Assembly (NCBI GenBank): GCA_039090855.1
Contig: CM077034.1
Location: 14,463,719 to 14,527,718 of the forward strand
Source of the DNA: Macrothele yani
Lineage: Eukaryota > Arthropoda > Arachnida > Araneae > Macrothelidae
Length of the DNA stretch: 64,000 nucleotides
Reading direction: 5' to 3'
Of the stretch, positions 31,045 to 42,296 are shown piece after piece. The translations under genes were made by a program, and so were the position numbers. Position 1 is the stretch's first letter. Each line of letters opens with the position of its first letter. Below the pieces are notes generated by a model. The model did not search any database, was not told the origin of the DNA, and saw only the letters and a list, made by a program, of their open reading frames with translations.

Positions 31045-32237
31045 GGCGAAGCCTGCGACATGAAAGCAGTGTTTTCGTTTTTACGAGAAATTGACTTTTT
31101 TAAACTCATCTAGATTTTAACATGTTCACTCTCATGTTTCATTTTTACCACATCAGCCTGTTTTTAACCTTGTGTACGTTTTTTATTGATTATGTTTTGT
31201 TTTAATGTCTTTTGTTTGGCGCTCTTTGGACAACCTTGGCCCTTGCGCCATTAAAATTTATCAACCGACCGGACAAAACTTGTATATATGTTAAAATAGC
31301 TGTAGAGAATATTACGAAGTTCAAGAGATCTCTAAAAAATTCGGTGTTTGTGGAACTTCATTTATTGGAGCTCGTGTTTTGTGGGTTTCACTGTATTTTA
31401 GAATAAATGATCAACGTTTTTTCACAATTAAATGTTTTATTAACATCGACTATAGTTTCGCAGAGCGTCTGGCTCGGCATCATCATTACGAATGGAGCGT
31501 AAACCACAGAAAATGGAGAGACAGAGCGTGCACAAGCCAGAGTTATGGAAATTGGTGGGCGGGGAAAAAGAACTATAGCAGAGCACCGTCGGCGCTTTAT
31601 GGAACTAAACCCCACGTGCTCTCTGACGTAACGTCCCTACTGTAACGCTCATAATTCGAAATTGGTTACTTTGCTTGTTATTACTACCGTTACCACTGTG
31701 TGATTCTGTGATTATAACAACGCTTTTCGTTATTTCGTAGAAGTTATTTTCGGCGGATAATTATTTCATCTTTTATACGTAGGAAATCTTTGTCCATTTT
31801 TTAACTGTTAAAAATCGATATAAGTAAAATTTATATCAGAGTAGAGACCTTACTGTATTTTGTTTTTCGTAATTCCATTTGATCCTTCGGGCAGATGTTT
31901 GATTCGTGATACAATTATGTCAGTTTGTTACTTTTTATTTGCCATTGCTTTGATATTTTTCCGTTGTTTATTTTTCAAATTCCGGCAGTAGTATGTTGCG
32001 TTGACGAAGGTCTGCGTTTTGAGAACGAAAGCTGCTACAGATTTACTAGTTTCTTTTAAGTCAGAGTTAGTACTTTATTTTTCAGTATAATTCCCGACTG
32101 CAAAGTGCTGTTCTTACGATTAAGAATATTCGTCTAATTCCGTTACACCTACCGCAAAATTCCTCGGTCAATCACGCTACAGTGAACCTAACCAACTCGG
32201 GAAAAAAGGAAAATGGCGGCTCTCGCAGGGAAGGAAA
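31042..32237. promoter_or_regulatory. Gene-free DNA with promoter-like patches
   Basis: A locally GC-rich part at 31460-31640 holds GGTGGGCGGGG (Sp1-like), CCACGTG (E-box) and TGACGTAA (CRE-like). A YY1-like AAAATGGCGGC lies at 32210-32220. No exon could be recognised downstream. A PLE-terminus-like motif is at 32001-32030. Overall this might be a decayed promoter or a transposon leader. Confidence 0.25.
32001..32030 (+). ncRNA. Weak hammerhead-core-like / PLE 3'-end motif
   Basis: TTGACGA, an imperfect hairpin, then GAAAGC, resembling the other PLE 3' motifs in the window. The first base of the core differs from CUGANGA, so it is at best a decayed version. Confidence 0.2.
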
Positions 32238-32610
32238 GTCGAGAGAGACATTTGTAAACAAGTGGGAGGAGCGTAGTTGTGACGTCACTTTTAGTTCTCA
32301 TTAACAGGCCGTGGGGCCGCCAACGTCTATGTGAGTTTAGCATTATGCTGTTGCCATCGGACAAAGTGGAGAATTTCCTTTACGATCTTCTAGAGTGCAC
32401 ACTCTGTACCTCTCTTCTCTGTGGTCGAGAGAGACATTTGTAAACAAGTGGGAGGAGCGTAGTTGTGACGTCACTTTTAGTTCTCATTAACAGGCCGTGG
32501 GGCCGCCAACGTCTATGTGAGTTTAACATTATGCTGTTGCCATCGGACAAAGTGGAGAATTTCCTTTACGATCTTCTAGAGTGCACACTCTGTACCTCTC
32601 TTCTCTGTGG
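32238..32610. repeat. 186-bp tandem duplication containing a perfect CRE
   Basis: 32238-32423 and 32424-32610 are almost identical (an AGCATT/AACATT difference is visible). Each holds GTTGTGACGTCACTTTT, a palindromic TGACGTCA. The near identity makes this a very recent event, or possibly an assembly artefact. Confidence 0.93.
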
Positions 32611-32639
32611 CGTAAACATTCAAATCATTGTGACATCAT

Positions 32640-32895
32640 CAGAGTTCTGACGGTCACGGTTTTTGGTGAGTTGTTTCCACGCGCTTGAAAGAAATGGAGT
32701 CGACGTTATGTCGTTGACAAGCTGCGAAGAGTTCCGGTATATGTGGAAAGCTTCTAATACATTCAGCTTGTTAGTCGAATCAGGTTTATCAATAAAGAAT
32801 AGCGTTTCCAAACAAAAATGTATGGTTATTTTCGTGACAATGTTGGGCTATTGATGACTTCTTCAGTTCATAGTTCCGTACGTAAGTCTTGTAAA
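32640..32895 (-). pseudogene. Penelope-like element: distal GIY-YIG fragment
   Basis: The minus strand reads SSIAQHCHENNHTFLF, then after a frameshift LNVLEAFHIYRN. This is the typical second half of a PLE GIY-YIG domain, including the Glu of LEAFHI. It is followed by TCTGATGATGTC, a common PLE 3' start. The YIG half is missing or beyond recognition. Confidence 0.65.
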
Positions 32896-32990
32896 TGAAG
32901 TTCTCAATCGCATATTCGGGCGACAGTACGCCAGTGATAAACTCGTTTAATAGTTTTTTTTTTAAAATAGCGCTTAATTTAATCAATCCT

Positions 32991-33783
32991 TTTGTGGAGC
33001 TCTGAAGCTTCCATAGCTTGAAAATGTTCCCCCTTCCATGCTACACAAATCAGAAAATCAATTGGAACTCCATACTTAAATGAAATGCCAATAATACACA
33101 CCGTTTCGATGCAAAAAAGATTTTTTTGCGATCCTGCATGCGCAGATATCGTGTCTGCTGACCGAGAAAATTATTACCATCGTGAGATTCTTTTGTAAAA
33201 GCTCTGAAAGGAAAATAACTTCCTGACCGTCGTTTTGTTTCTTTCTAATGAATGCTCTGGTGATATTGAAAATGAAATCTGGAAGCAGTCAGCTGATGCC
33301 GTAAGCGAACCTTGGCTTTTGTCATGCACCATGAAATATTCCAGTGAGTTAGTCAGTCACCTGAACTGAATGCGTTATTAAACGTAAAGTAATGGATCAT
33401 AAAGCATTCAGTCATCGCACACCTCGGCGAAGTTACATTTCTACTAAGCCTGTTCAATCTATTTAGAAATGAGCTATTTCATCGCACTAATAGCCATGTC
33501 ATCGTACATGGACTGTGCTAGAGATGAGATCGGGCTCAATTTTAGGAGGCCAGGTCCAAAGGCCCAGAGCCCGGGCCCGGATTCTTGGAAAATTTTCAAA
33601 GAATTTTTAAGACTGGCGCTAGATTTCAGCCTACGGTGGCGCCACCAGTGTAATCGCGAATGCGTTATAAACCGTGACCGTCTGCTTGCTTTCTGCCAAA
33701 AGTACTGCGCAGTTGTTAAAGCAACTCAAACGAAACGGCCGTTCATTAGAGAAGTAAAATTTTTTTTCATGTTGAATTATTAA
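32991..33783. other. Gene-free DNA
   Basis: A 104-codon plus-strand ORF (33469-33783) has no recognisable motif and a simple-sequence-like middle (AGGCCCAGAGCCCGGGCCC). I do not call it a gene. Confidence 0.4.
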
Positions 33784-33784
33784 G

Positions 33785-35070
33785 ATGGAACAAAGGGCTG
33801 TTAACGCAAAACTTGATAAAAGTGCCTACGTACCAAATGATGAAACAAGTTTACGGTGAGTTTTGTTTAAGTAGATCAAATGTTTTCCTGTGGCACAAAC
33901 GTTTTTTTGGACGGAAGAGAGACGCTGGAAGATGATAAGCATACCGGAAGACCAAGTTCATCTAGGACACCTGAGATTGCCGCCCCGGTGGCGCAGTGGT
34001 CTAAGCGATGGCTTCTGATCATTCGTCCGAACGGAGTCCGTGTTCGAATCCCGGTGAGGCATGGATGTTGTGTTTGTCTTACGGCACTGGCTCTCTTCCT
34101 TCCCTGGAACCAGTGACCCTAAATTAGGGACGGGCGACTGCTTATAGCCCATTGAGTTGCTCACGGTGGTCGTTTAAACCTCCAATAAAAAACAACAACA
34201 AAAAAACACCTGAGATTATTGAAAAGTGCGTGATTTCGTGGCAAACAATCGATGTGCGTCACTAAGAATAATGGGAGAGTCTTTAAACATCAACAAAGAA
34301 ACGATTCGAACCATCCTGCATGAAGATTTGGGCAAAACAAAAGTATGTGCTAAATTTGTTCCACACACGTTAACCAATGAACAAAAATCAAGGAGAAGTG
34401 CACATTGCAGAGACATCATTTTAGCCGCTGAAAATTATCCAAACTTCTTAAAATCGATTGTTACAGGTGATGAAACATGGTGTTTTCAATATGATCCTAA
34501 AACAAGGCGACAAAGTGCGGAATGGAAGTCAAAAACCTCACCACAAGCCAAAAAAAAAAAAAAAAAAAAAAAAAACTACAACAAAAAAACAAGAAAAGTT
34601 CCATCGAAAATCAAAACAATGCTCATTACATTCTTCGATAGTAAGGGTATTATCCACAAAGAATTTGTTCCATGTGGACAAACAATTACTGGTGAGTTTT
34701 ATTTAAATGTTTTGAGGCGTTTGATGGGCAGAATTCGTCGCATTCGTCCAGAATATCGGGATGAAAAGAGTTGGTGTTTGTTGCACGATAATGCACCCAG
34801 TCACACCTCACTTCTTGTTCGTAGATTTTTGGCGAAAAATAACGTCTGTGTGTTGAATCATCCAACGAATTCGCCTGATTTAGCACCCTGCGACTTTTCT
34901 TTGTTGCCAACACTTAAAATGACGTTAAAAGGGTGTTATTTTGATGATATTTCGACCATAGAAACAGCTTCGACGCGTGCTTTGGAGGCAATTCCGCAAA
35001 GTGAAGGCATTCGAATCATTATTAAATCGCTGTAACAAGTGTATTGAAGCCGGAGGGACTTATTTTGAAT
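33785..35070 (+). pseudogene. Mariner (irritans-type) transposase 1, broken
   Basis: It begins MEQRAVNAK at 33785, with N-terminal stops and deletions. NVFLWHKRFF and GRETLEDDKHTGRPSSSRTPEI follow (33878-33978), then a SINE, then a long frame (34226-35035) with the catalytic Asp in VTGDETW, WCLLHDNAPSH, and NSPDLAPCDF. The last two Asp are 34 residues apart, the mariner D,D34D signature. A 24-A run at 34551-34574 inserts a Lys stretch between the first and second Asp. The C-terminus (CIEAGGTYFE, to 35070) is in another frame. Confidence 0.95.
33979..34205 (+). mobile_element. SINE family A inserted in mariner 1
   Basis: Full-length SINE with a perfect 12-bp TSD, ACACCTGAGATT (33967-33978 and 34206-34217), the target being the mariner coding sequence. 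The tail is AACAACAACA-rich. Confidence 0.95.
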
Positions 35071-35699
35071 AACAAACCAAAACGAATTATAATTTCTTGT
35101 ATCTATTTCATTTTACAGTCTTGCCGAAGGTCTTCCACATTGATCCACGCCGTCTAAACGGAAATCGCCAGCTATGAACTTCGTAAACCACCTCCGTACT
35201 GTTGATTCACCAATACCATTATCTCCGTACACTCCACAAATGTTTTTACACGTCTGTGAAGTGTTTCTCCCCTTTTGTAGAGGAATAGCCTTACATGCCG
35301 AAAATGCAACTTTTGGTCATGCATAATGTTGTGATGGGGGATGAAACCTGAGTGTCCTTTCATGACCCAGAAACAAAACACAAGTCAATGGATTGACACC
35401 GCACATCTCCTCCTAAACAGAAAAAGGTGAAAAACAACTCATTTCGCAGAATGAGTGATGGTGACAGTTTTCTGGCACAAACGTCGTGTCATTTTGACTG
35501 ATTTCCTCGAACTGGGTGGAACAATGAACACAGCTCACTATGTGCAGACATTGAAGAAGCTAAAGAAAGCTATCAGAAGGAAAAGACGTGACATTTCACT
35601 TCATAGGGTTGTTTTACACCATGATAATGCACGTCCCCACACCTCAATGGAGACTTCACAGGCTATTGCCAAAATGAGGTGGCCCCAACCCTCCTACAG

Positions 35700-38600
35700 C
35701 AGGGCCGGATTAAGAGGGGTCTATAGGGGCTGTAGCCTTGGGGTCCACCATGACCAAGGGCCCAGGAGGCATGCGTGGGCAAATAATAGATAGATAGGTA
35801 GAGAGTGAGAGAGAGGGGTTTGTAAAATTGTTTTACTTTCGTCTCGTGTGATTTCCACTTGGTCAGTAACAGGGGCTGATAGACGAACAGATTTCAAGGC
35901 AATGATTCATAATAGATAGGTAGAGAGAGAGGTTTGTAAAATAGTTTTACTTTCGTCTCGTATGATTTCCACTTTGTCAGTAACAGGGGCTGATAGACGA
36001 ACAGATTTCAAGGCAATGATTCCTAATAGATAGGTAGAGAGAGAGGTTTGTAAAATTGTTTTACTTTCGTCTCGTATGATTTCCACTTGGTCAGTAACAG
36101 GGGCTGATAGACGAACAGATTTCAAAGCAATGATTCATAATAGATAGGTAGAGAGAGAGGTTTGTAAAATTGTTTTACTTTCGTCTCGTATGATTTCCAC
36201 TTTGTCAGTAACAGGGGCTGATAGACGAACAGATTTCAAGGCAATGATTCATAATAGATAGGTAGAGAGAGAGGTTTGTAAAAATAGTTTTACTTTCGTC
36301 TCGTATGATTTCCACTTGGTCAGTAACAGGGGCTGATAGACGAACAGATTTCAAGGCAATGGTTCATAATAGATAGGTAGAGAGAGAGAGAGAGAGGTTT
36401 GCAAAATAGTTTTACTTTCGTCTCGTATGATTTCCACTTTGTCAGTAACAGGGGCTGATAAACGAACAGATTTCAAGGCAATGATTCATAATAGATAGGC
36501 AGAGAGAGAGGTTTGTAAAATTGTTTTACTTTCGTCTCGTATGATTTCCACTTGGTCAGTAACAGGGGCTGATAGACGAACAGATTTCAGGGCAATGATT
36601 CATAATAGATAGATAGGTAGAGAGAGAGAGAGAGAGAGAGAGGTTTGTAAACTAGTTTTACTTTCGTCTCGTATGATTTCCACTTGGTCAGTAACAGGGG
36701 CTGATAGACGAACAGATTTAATGGCAATGATTCATAATAGATAGATAGGTAGAGAGAGAGAGAGGTTTGTAAACTAGTTTTACTTTCGTCTCGTATGATT
36801 TCCACTTGGTCAGTAAAAGGGGCTGATAGACGAACAGATTTCAAGGCAATGATTCATAATAGATAGGTAGAGAGAGAGGTTTGTAAAATTGTTTTACTTT
36901 CGTCTCGTATGATTTCCACTTTGTCAGTAACAGGGGCTGATAGACGAACAGATTTCAAGGCAATGATTCATAATAGATAGGTAGAGAGAGAGGTTTGTAA
37001 AATTGTTTTACTTTAGTCTCGTATGATTTCCACTTGGTCAGTAACAGGGGCTGATAGACGAACAGATTTCAGGGCAATGATTCATAATAGATAGATAGGT
37101 AGAGAGAGAGAGAGAGAGAGAGAGAGGTTTGTAAACTAGTTTTACTTTCGTCTCGTATGATTTCCACTTGGTCAGTAACAGGGGCTGATAGACGAACAGA
37201 TTTAATGGCAATGATTCATAATAGATAGATAGGTAGAGAGAGAGAGAGGTTTGTAAACTAGTTTTACTTTCGTCTCGTATGATTTCCACTTGGTCAGTAA
37301 AAGGGGCTGATAGACGAACAGATTTCAAGGCAATGATTCATAATAGATAGGTAGAGAGAGAGCTTTGTAAAATAGTTTTACTTTCGTCTCGTATGATTTC
37401 CACTTGGTCAGTAACAGGGGCTGATAGACGAACAGATTTCAAGGCAATGATTCATAATAGATAGGTAGAGAGAGAGGTTTGTAAAATAGTTTTACTTTCG
37501 TCTCGTATGATTTCCACTTGGTCAGTAACAGGGGCTGATAGACGAACAGATTTCAAGCCAATGATTCATAATAGATAGGTAGAGAGAGAGGTTTGTAAAA
37601 TAGTTTTACTTTCGTCTCGTATGATTTCCACTTGGTCAGTAACAGGGGCTGATAGACGAACAGATTTCAAGGCAATGATTCATAATAGATAGGTAGAGAG
37701 AGAGGTTTGTAAAATAGTTTTACTTTCGTCTCGTATGATTTCCACTTTGTCAGTAACAGGGGCTGATAGACGAACAGATTTCAAGGCAATGATTCATAAT
37801 AGATAGGTAGAGAGAGAGGTTTGTAAAATAGTTTTACTTTCGTCTCGTATGATTTCCACTTTGTCAGTAACAGGGGCTGATAGACGAACAGATTTCAAGG
37901 CAATGATTCATAATAGATAGGTAGAGAGAGAGGTTTGTAAAATAGTTTTACTTTCGTCTCGTATGATTTCCACTTTGTCAGTAACAGGGGCTGATAGACG
38001 AACAGATTTCAAGGCAATGATTCATAATAGATAGGTAGAGAGAGAGGTTTGTAAAATTGTTTTACTTTCGTCTCGTATGATTTCCACTTTGTCAGTAACA
38101 GGGGCTGATAGACGAACAGATTTCAAGGCAATGATTCATAATAGATAGGTAGAGAGAGAGGTTTGTAAAATTGTTTTACTTTCGTCTCGTATGATTTCCA
38201 CTTGGTCAGTAACAGGGGCTGATAGACGAACAGATTTCAAGGCAATGGTTCATAATAGATAGGTAGAGAGAGAGAGAGAGAGAGAGGTTTGCAAAATAGT
38301 TTTACTTTCGTCTCGTATGATTTCCACTTTGTCAGTAACAGGGGCTGATAAACGAACAGATTTCAAGGCAATGATTCATAATAGATAAGTAGAGAGAGAG
38401 GTTTGTAAAATTGTTTTACTTTCGTCTCGTATGATTTCCACTTGGTCAGTAACAGGGGCTGATAGACGAACAGATTTCAAGGCAATGATTCATAATAGAT
38501 AGGTAGAGAGAGAGGTTTGTAAAATTGTTTTACTTTCGTCTCGTATGATTTCCACTTGGTCAGTAACAGGGGCTGATAGACGAACAGATTTCAGGGCAAT

Positions 38601-39332
38601 GATTCATAATAGATAGGTAGAGAGAGAGAGAGAGAGAGGTTTGTAAACTAGTTTTACTTTCGTCTCGTATGATTTCCACTTGGTCAGTAACAGGGGCTGA
38701 TAGACGAACAGATTTCAGGGCAATGATTCATAATAGATAGGTAGAGAGAGAGAGAGGTTTGTAAACTAGTTTTACTTTCGTCTCGTATGATTTCCACTTG
38801 GTCAGTAACAGGGGCTGATAGACGAACAGATTTAATGGCAATGATTCATAATAGATAGATAGGTAGAGAGAGAGAGGTTTGTAAACTTGTTTTACTTTCG
38901 TCTCGTATGATTTCCACTTGGTCAGTAAAAGGGGCTGATAGACGAACAGATTTCAAGGCAATGATTCATAATAGATAGGTAGAGAGAGAGAGGTTTGTAA
39001 AATAGTTTTACTTTCGTCTCGTATGATTTCCACTTGGTCAGTAACAGGGGCTGATAGACGAACAGATTTCAAGGCAATGATTCATAATAGATAGGTAGAG
39101 AAAGAGAGGTTTGTAAACTAGTTTTACTTTCGTCTCGTATGATTTCCACTTGGTCAGTAAAAGGGGCTGATAGACGAACAGATTTCAAGGCAATGATTCA
39201 TAATAGATAGGTAGAGAGAGAGGTTTGTAAAATAGTTTTACTTTCGTCTCGTATGATTTCCACTTGGTCAGTAACAGGGGCTGATAGACGAACAGATTTC
39301 AAGGCAATGATTCATAATAGATAGATAGATAG

Positions 39333-39384
<52 letters not shown>

Positions 39385-39921
39385 TTGTAAACTAGTTTTA
39401 CTTTCGTCTCGTATGATTTCCACTTGGTTAGTAACAGGGGTTGATATACGAACAGATTTCGAGGCAATGATTGATAAAGGGTATGGATTTCATGTTGCTG
39501 TGTACTTCGGGGTCGGCCAAACAATTTCACCTTTCCTTACCTATCATCCACCCACACCTAATTTGTACTTGGAACCGCTAATGGTTGAAGTACCTTGTGG
39601 CTTCACATTTCATAACAAAAATGATGTACTAAGAAAAACCATACAATGGCAAACCCTTAAAAAAAAAAATTCAAGACAAAATCTAGGAATCTTGAGGTTT
39701 CGACCCATATTCTTATGAGAACAGAAAATACAACGACTTATTATGAAAACTCTGCAGATAATTTATTAGTTTGAAGAATGTACAACGTATTAATAATCAC
39801 AAGCATATTGCTACAGTTTCGTTTTGTAACGGAGTTTATAATGATTTCCCCATATAAGTTTTTTGTGGGCCCATTCAAATGGCTTAGCTTAGGGGCCCAC
39901 TAAGGTCTTAATCCGGCCCTG
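35700..39921. mobile_element. hAT-type transposon with expanded minisatellite interior
   Basis: TIRs CAGGGCCGGATTAAGA (35700-35715) and TCTTAATCCGGCCCTG (39906-39921), with subterminal GGGGCCCAC typical of hAT MITEs. Flanks TCCTACAG (35692-35699) and CTCTACAG (39922-39929) are an aged 8-bp TSD with two differences. There is no transposase. Almost all of its 4.2 kb is a 114-bp tandem repeat. Confidence 0.88.
35786..39460. repeat. Minisatellite, ~114-bp unit, about 32 copies
   Basis: Each unit is AATAGATAGGTAGAGAGAGA followed by GGTTTGTAAAAT(T/A)GTTTTACTTTCG and CCACTTGGTCAGTAACAGGG, ending GGCAATGATTCAT. Variants alternate: TTGGTCAG/TTTGTCAG, AAAATT/AAAATA/AAACTA, and (GA)n of different lengths, the longest at 39341-39382. 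Repeated strings of variants indicate block duplications. Short minus-strand ORFs are by-products. Confidence 0.95.
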
Positions 39922-39940
39922 CTCTACAGTCCTGATTTGG

Positions 39941-41432
39941 GGGGGGGTGGCCTAATGGGCAACGTTCGTGACTGCCACAGAAAGGACCTCAGGTTCGATG
40001 CCAGCCAGGCACGAACGCTCGATCCACTAAATATCCGCCGTGCGTCGGATGGGCACGTTAAGCCGTCGGACCCCGGGTACTGGCCCCCAGGTAATAAATA
40101 AGGGCGTCTCCCCCCCCCCCTCCTTTCTACTTCGCTTCCGTGTCACTTTCCTATCGGGCACTCTAGCCCAAATCTCCTAGCTTCCTATTTCTAAGGGTTG
40201 TTTAAGACCTGGGGTAAGACACTCCCTTCCTAAAATCCTCTGCATTTGATCATACACTATCTACCAACAAGTAATTGGACACCTTCAATAGTTGGTGGAG
40301 CCTCCACGATCGGCGATTACAGCTGCGCATACTCTCAACCAGGCGTTGTACGACGGCTAGCGGTATTTTCTTCCACTCGACTTGGAGAAGACAGGTCAGT
40401 TCCTTCACCGATTTCGGACGATGGCGGCACCCCTTAAGTCGACGCTCCAACTTGTCCCAGAGGTGCTTGAGAGGATTAAGGTCCGGACTCTGCGTATGCC
40501 AGTCTATTCGATTAACCCTATTGTCACCATACCAAGCCATGGTGGACCTCGCAACATGACAGGAGGCATTGTCATCCTGAAAGTATAACATTGGTCCACC
40601 CCGTAAAACTGCCACAACGTCGGAAGCGCATGGTCGTCCAAAATGGTGCAGTAGGTCTCGGCGTTGAGTCTACCAGGAATTGCGACCAAGGGTCCCGTGC
40701 CATACCAGGAGAAACACCTCCCATAGCATAATTCCACCGCCGCCGAACTTCACAGTTGGCACAATACATTCCGGCAGGAGGCGTTCTCCAGGCAGACGCC
40801 AAACCCAGACCCTGCCATCCGAACGGTAGAGGGTGAACCTTGATTCGTCGCTCCAGAGAACCTGTTTCCACTGTTCAACGGTCCACTGTCGACGTTTTGT
40901 GCACCACGTTAGCCGAGCAGCGCTATTGGACTTGGTGATCAAAGGCTTGTGGGCGGCAGCACGTTCATGATAACCGAGCAGATGGGCTTCCTTACGGATG
41001 GTATTCATCGAAAGAACACTCCCGGATGCCTGTTGAAACTCCTCGCGGATGTGGCCCATCGATTTGGTGCGGTTCTTCCGAATTTCTCTGGCCTGCACCC
41101 GTCGGTCGCTAACTCCCAGTTTTGTGGGTCTGCCGGGTCGGGGCACATTCCGACAGTCACCTCTCATCTTCCACTTGCGAATCACGTGGGCCACTGTCGA
41201 TTTTGGGTACTTCAACTCGCTGGATATGTCATCGGCCATTTCTGTGATACCCGACGATTACACCTTTCTCGAAATCAGAGAGCTCCGAACTGCGTGGCAT
41301 ATTGCATGCGACTGGTTGCGTTGTTGTTTCCCACACGATATTTAACGGCGGCGGCCGTGACGTGTATCAGGACCGCAGATATCGTCGATTGCAGGGGTGT
41401 CCAATTACTTGTTGGTAGATAGTGTATATGAT
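39941..41432 (+). mobile_element. SINE family B (second tRNA-derived family), split by Tc1
   Basis: The tRNA-like head has A box TGGCCTAATGG (39948) and B box GGTTCGATGCC (about 39992). A body with GGGCACGTTAAGCCGTCGG follows, then a pyrimidine-rich 3' part to about 40252. The TSD CAGTCCTGATTTGG is at 39927-39940 and 41433-41446, a perfect 14 bp, and its target is the mariner 2 catalytic region. The Tc1 element 40255-41424 sits in the SINE's 3' end. It is unrelated in sequence to family A. Confidence 0.82.
40255..41424 (-). pseudogene. Tc1-like transposon inside SINE B; catalytic Glu replaced by Lys
   Basis: Perfect 29-bp TIRs beginning CACTATCTACCAACAAG, with TA on both sides (40253-40254, 41425-41426). 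The minus-strand transposase pieces are: STVAHVIRKWKMRGDCRNVP, GRPTKLG and WSDESRFTLYRSDGRVWVW (41239-40760), then after a frameshift GTGPLVAIPG (40737-40640), then FQDDNASCHVARS and QSPDLNPLKHLWD (40615-40430). The position normally Glu (PxEHLW) is Lys here, a single G-to-A change in the coding strand. Two frameshifts plus this change make it dead, yet the TIRs are perfect and could be mobilised in trans. Confidence 0.94.
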
Positions 41433-41752
41433 CAGTCCTGATTTGGCTCCGTCAGACTTTTTCCTGCTTGGCCTTTTGAAAAACACCCCTTCTTGGGGAA
41501 CGTTTCGACGACGTGACAGACGTTAAAGTGGCTGTGATCTCATGGGTGAAACGACAGCCTAAGGAATTTTTCCAAAATGGAGTTTACCAATGGGTTCAAA
41601 GATGGCGGAAATGTATAGAAAGTGGTGGATAATACTTTGAATAGGCCAGCATTATTAACAATATGTCCAAGTATTCTGCTACCAAGTTTCACATTTTTGC
41701 TGCTGCAAATCTTATGAGGGACCGGGCATTACTTTCAGGATGCCCTTTGCAT

Positions 41753-42296
41753 TTTATTTTTTCTGTTCTCTGGGTATAAAGTGAGTTGTCCAGCAGCCGT
41801 GTAACGAATCCAAATTAAAAGCCAGCAGTTTCTTTTTCCTCCTTTATTTTACTTACTGATTCTCGCGAATCGAATTTTGTCTCCCGTGACGCAAAGAAGA
41901 CCCTGACAATGCTTTGTGTGATAAATTATTTGCCTCGGTGACTTTTCGGAGTTGTCTGGTCTTGCCGAGGGACAATGGTGATACATGTCTTAGTTATTTC
42001 TCATTTTCCCAGTCTTGAGCAGTAAATTGCCGCCGAATGAATAAGTTCCTTTCAGTTTCCCAGAGAGGCAATTTCTTTCTAAATGCGTGTGTTGTGTAAA
42101 ACAAAGGAAACAAGTTTTTCAGCTATCCAAGCTTTCTTTTGAATACGGTTTTCTTACTTTTTCCAGCGCGCTTTTTATCTAAAGGGCACGATAAAAGTAC
42201 ATATGTATTCTCCATTGTAAAATCAGGGCGGCGTGTTCTTATTTACGCGTTCCAACAGTAGGCTGAAGAAGCGTATATGCTTCAGCTTTCTCCGTC
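41753..42296. other. Gene-free DNA
   Basis: Ordinary sequence between mariner 2 and the 146-bp repeat. Near 42250-42290 it holds AGGCTGAAGAAGCGTATATG, also found at 59405 and 60946 beside the satellite, so the repeat unit has a defined leader. Confidence 0.45.

Larger units (their letters stand above)
35110..41752 (+). pseudogene. Mariner transposase 2, inverted N-terminus, split by nested insertions
   Basis: The catalytic part is on the plus strand: MGDET with Trp replaced by stop, then SFHDPETKHKSM (35340-35400), VTVFWHKRRVILTDFLELGG (35458-35520), LHHDNARPHTS (35615-35647) and QPSYS at 35699. It resumes only at 41441 with DLAPSDFFLLGLLKN and later EFFQNGVYQWVQRWRKCIES (41560-41625). The N-terminal helix-turn-helix part (GESTVRRWFTKFIAGDFRLD) lies at 35120-35210 on the minus strand, so the front of the gene is inverted. 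About 5.7 kb of other elements separate the catalytic halves. Confidence 0.88.

Noticed and set aside
33700..33730. Second THAP exon suggested by TACTGCGCAG
   Set aside because: Shares only about 10 bases with the THAP start; the second Cys and the TFH motif are absent.
33469..33783. 104-codon plus-strand ORF
   Set aside because: No recognisable motif, a proline/glycine-rich simple middle, no conserved neighbour and no splice context.
35907..39530. Minus-strand ORFs with MKSVRLSAP repeats
   Set aside because: Translations of the 114-bp minisatellite; frames break wherever the (GA)n length changes.
40949..41422. 157-codon plus-strand ORF
   Set aside because: Antisense shadow of the Tc1 transposase at 40255-41424.
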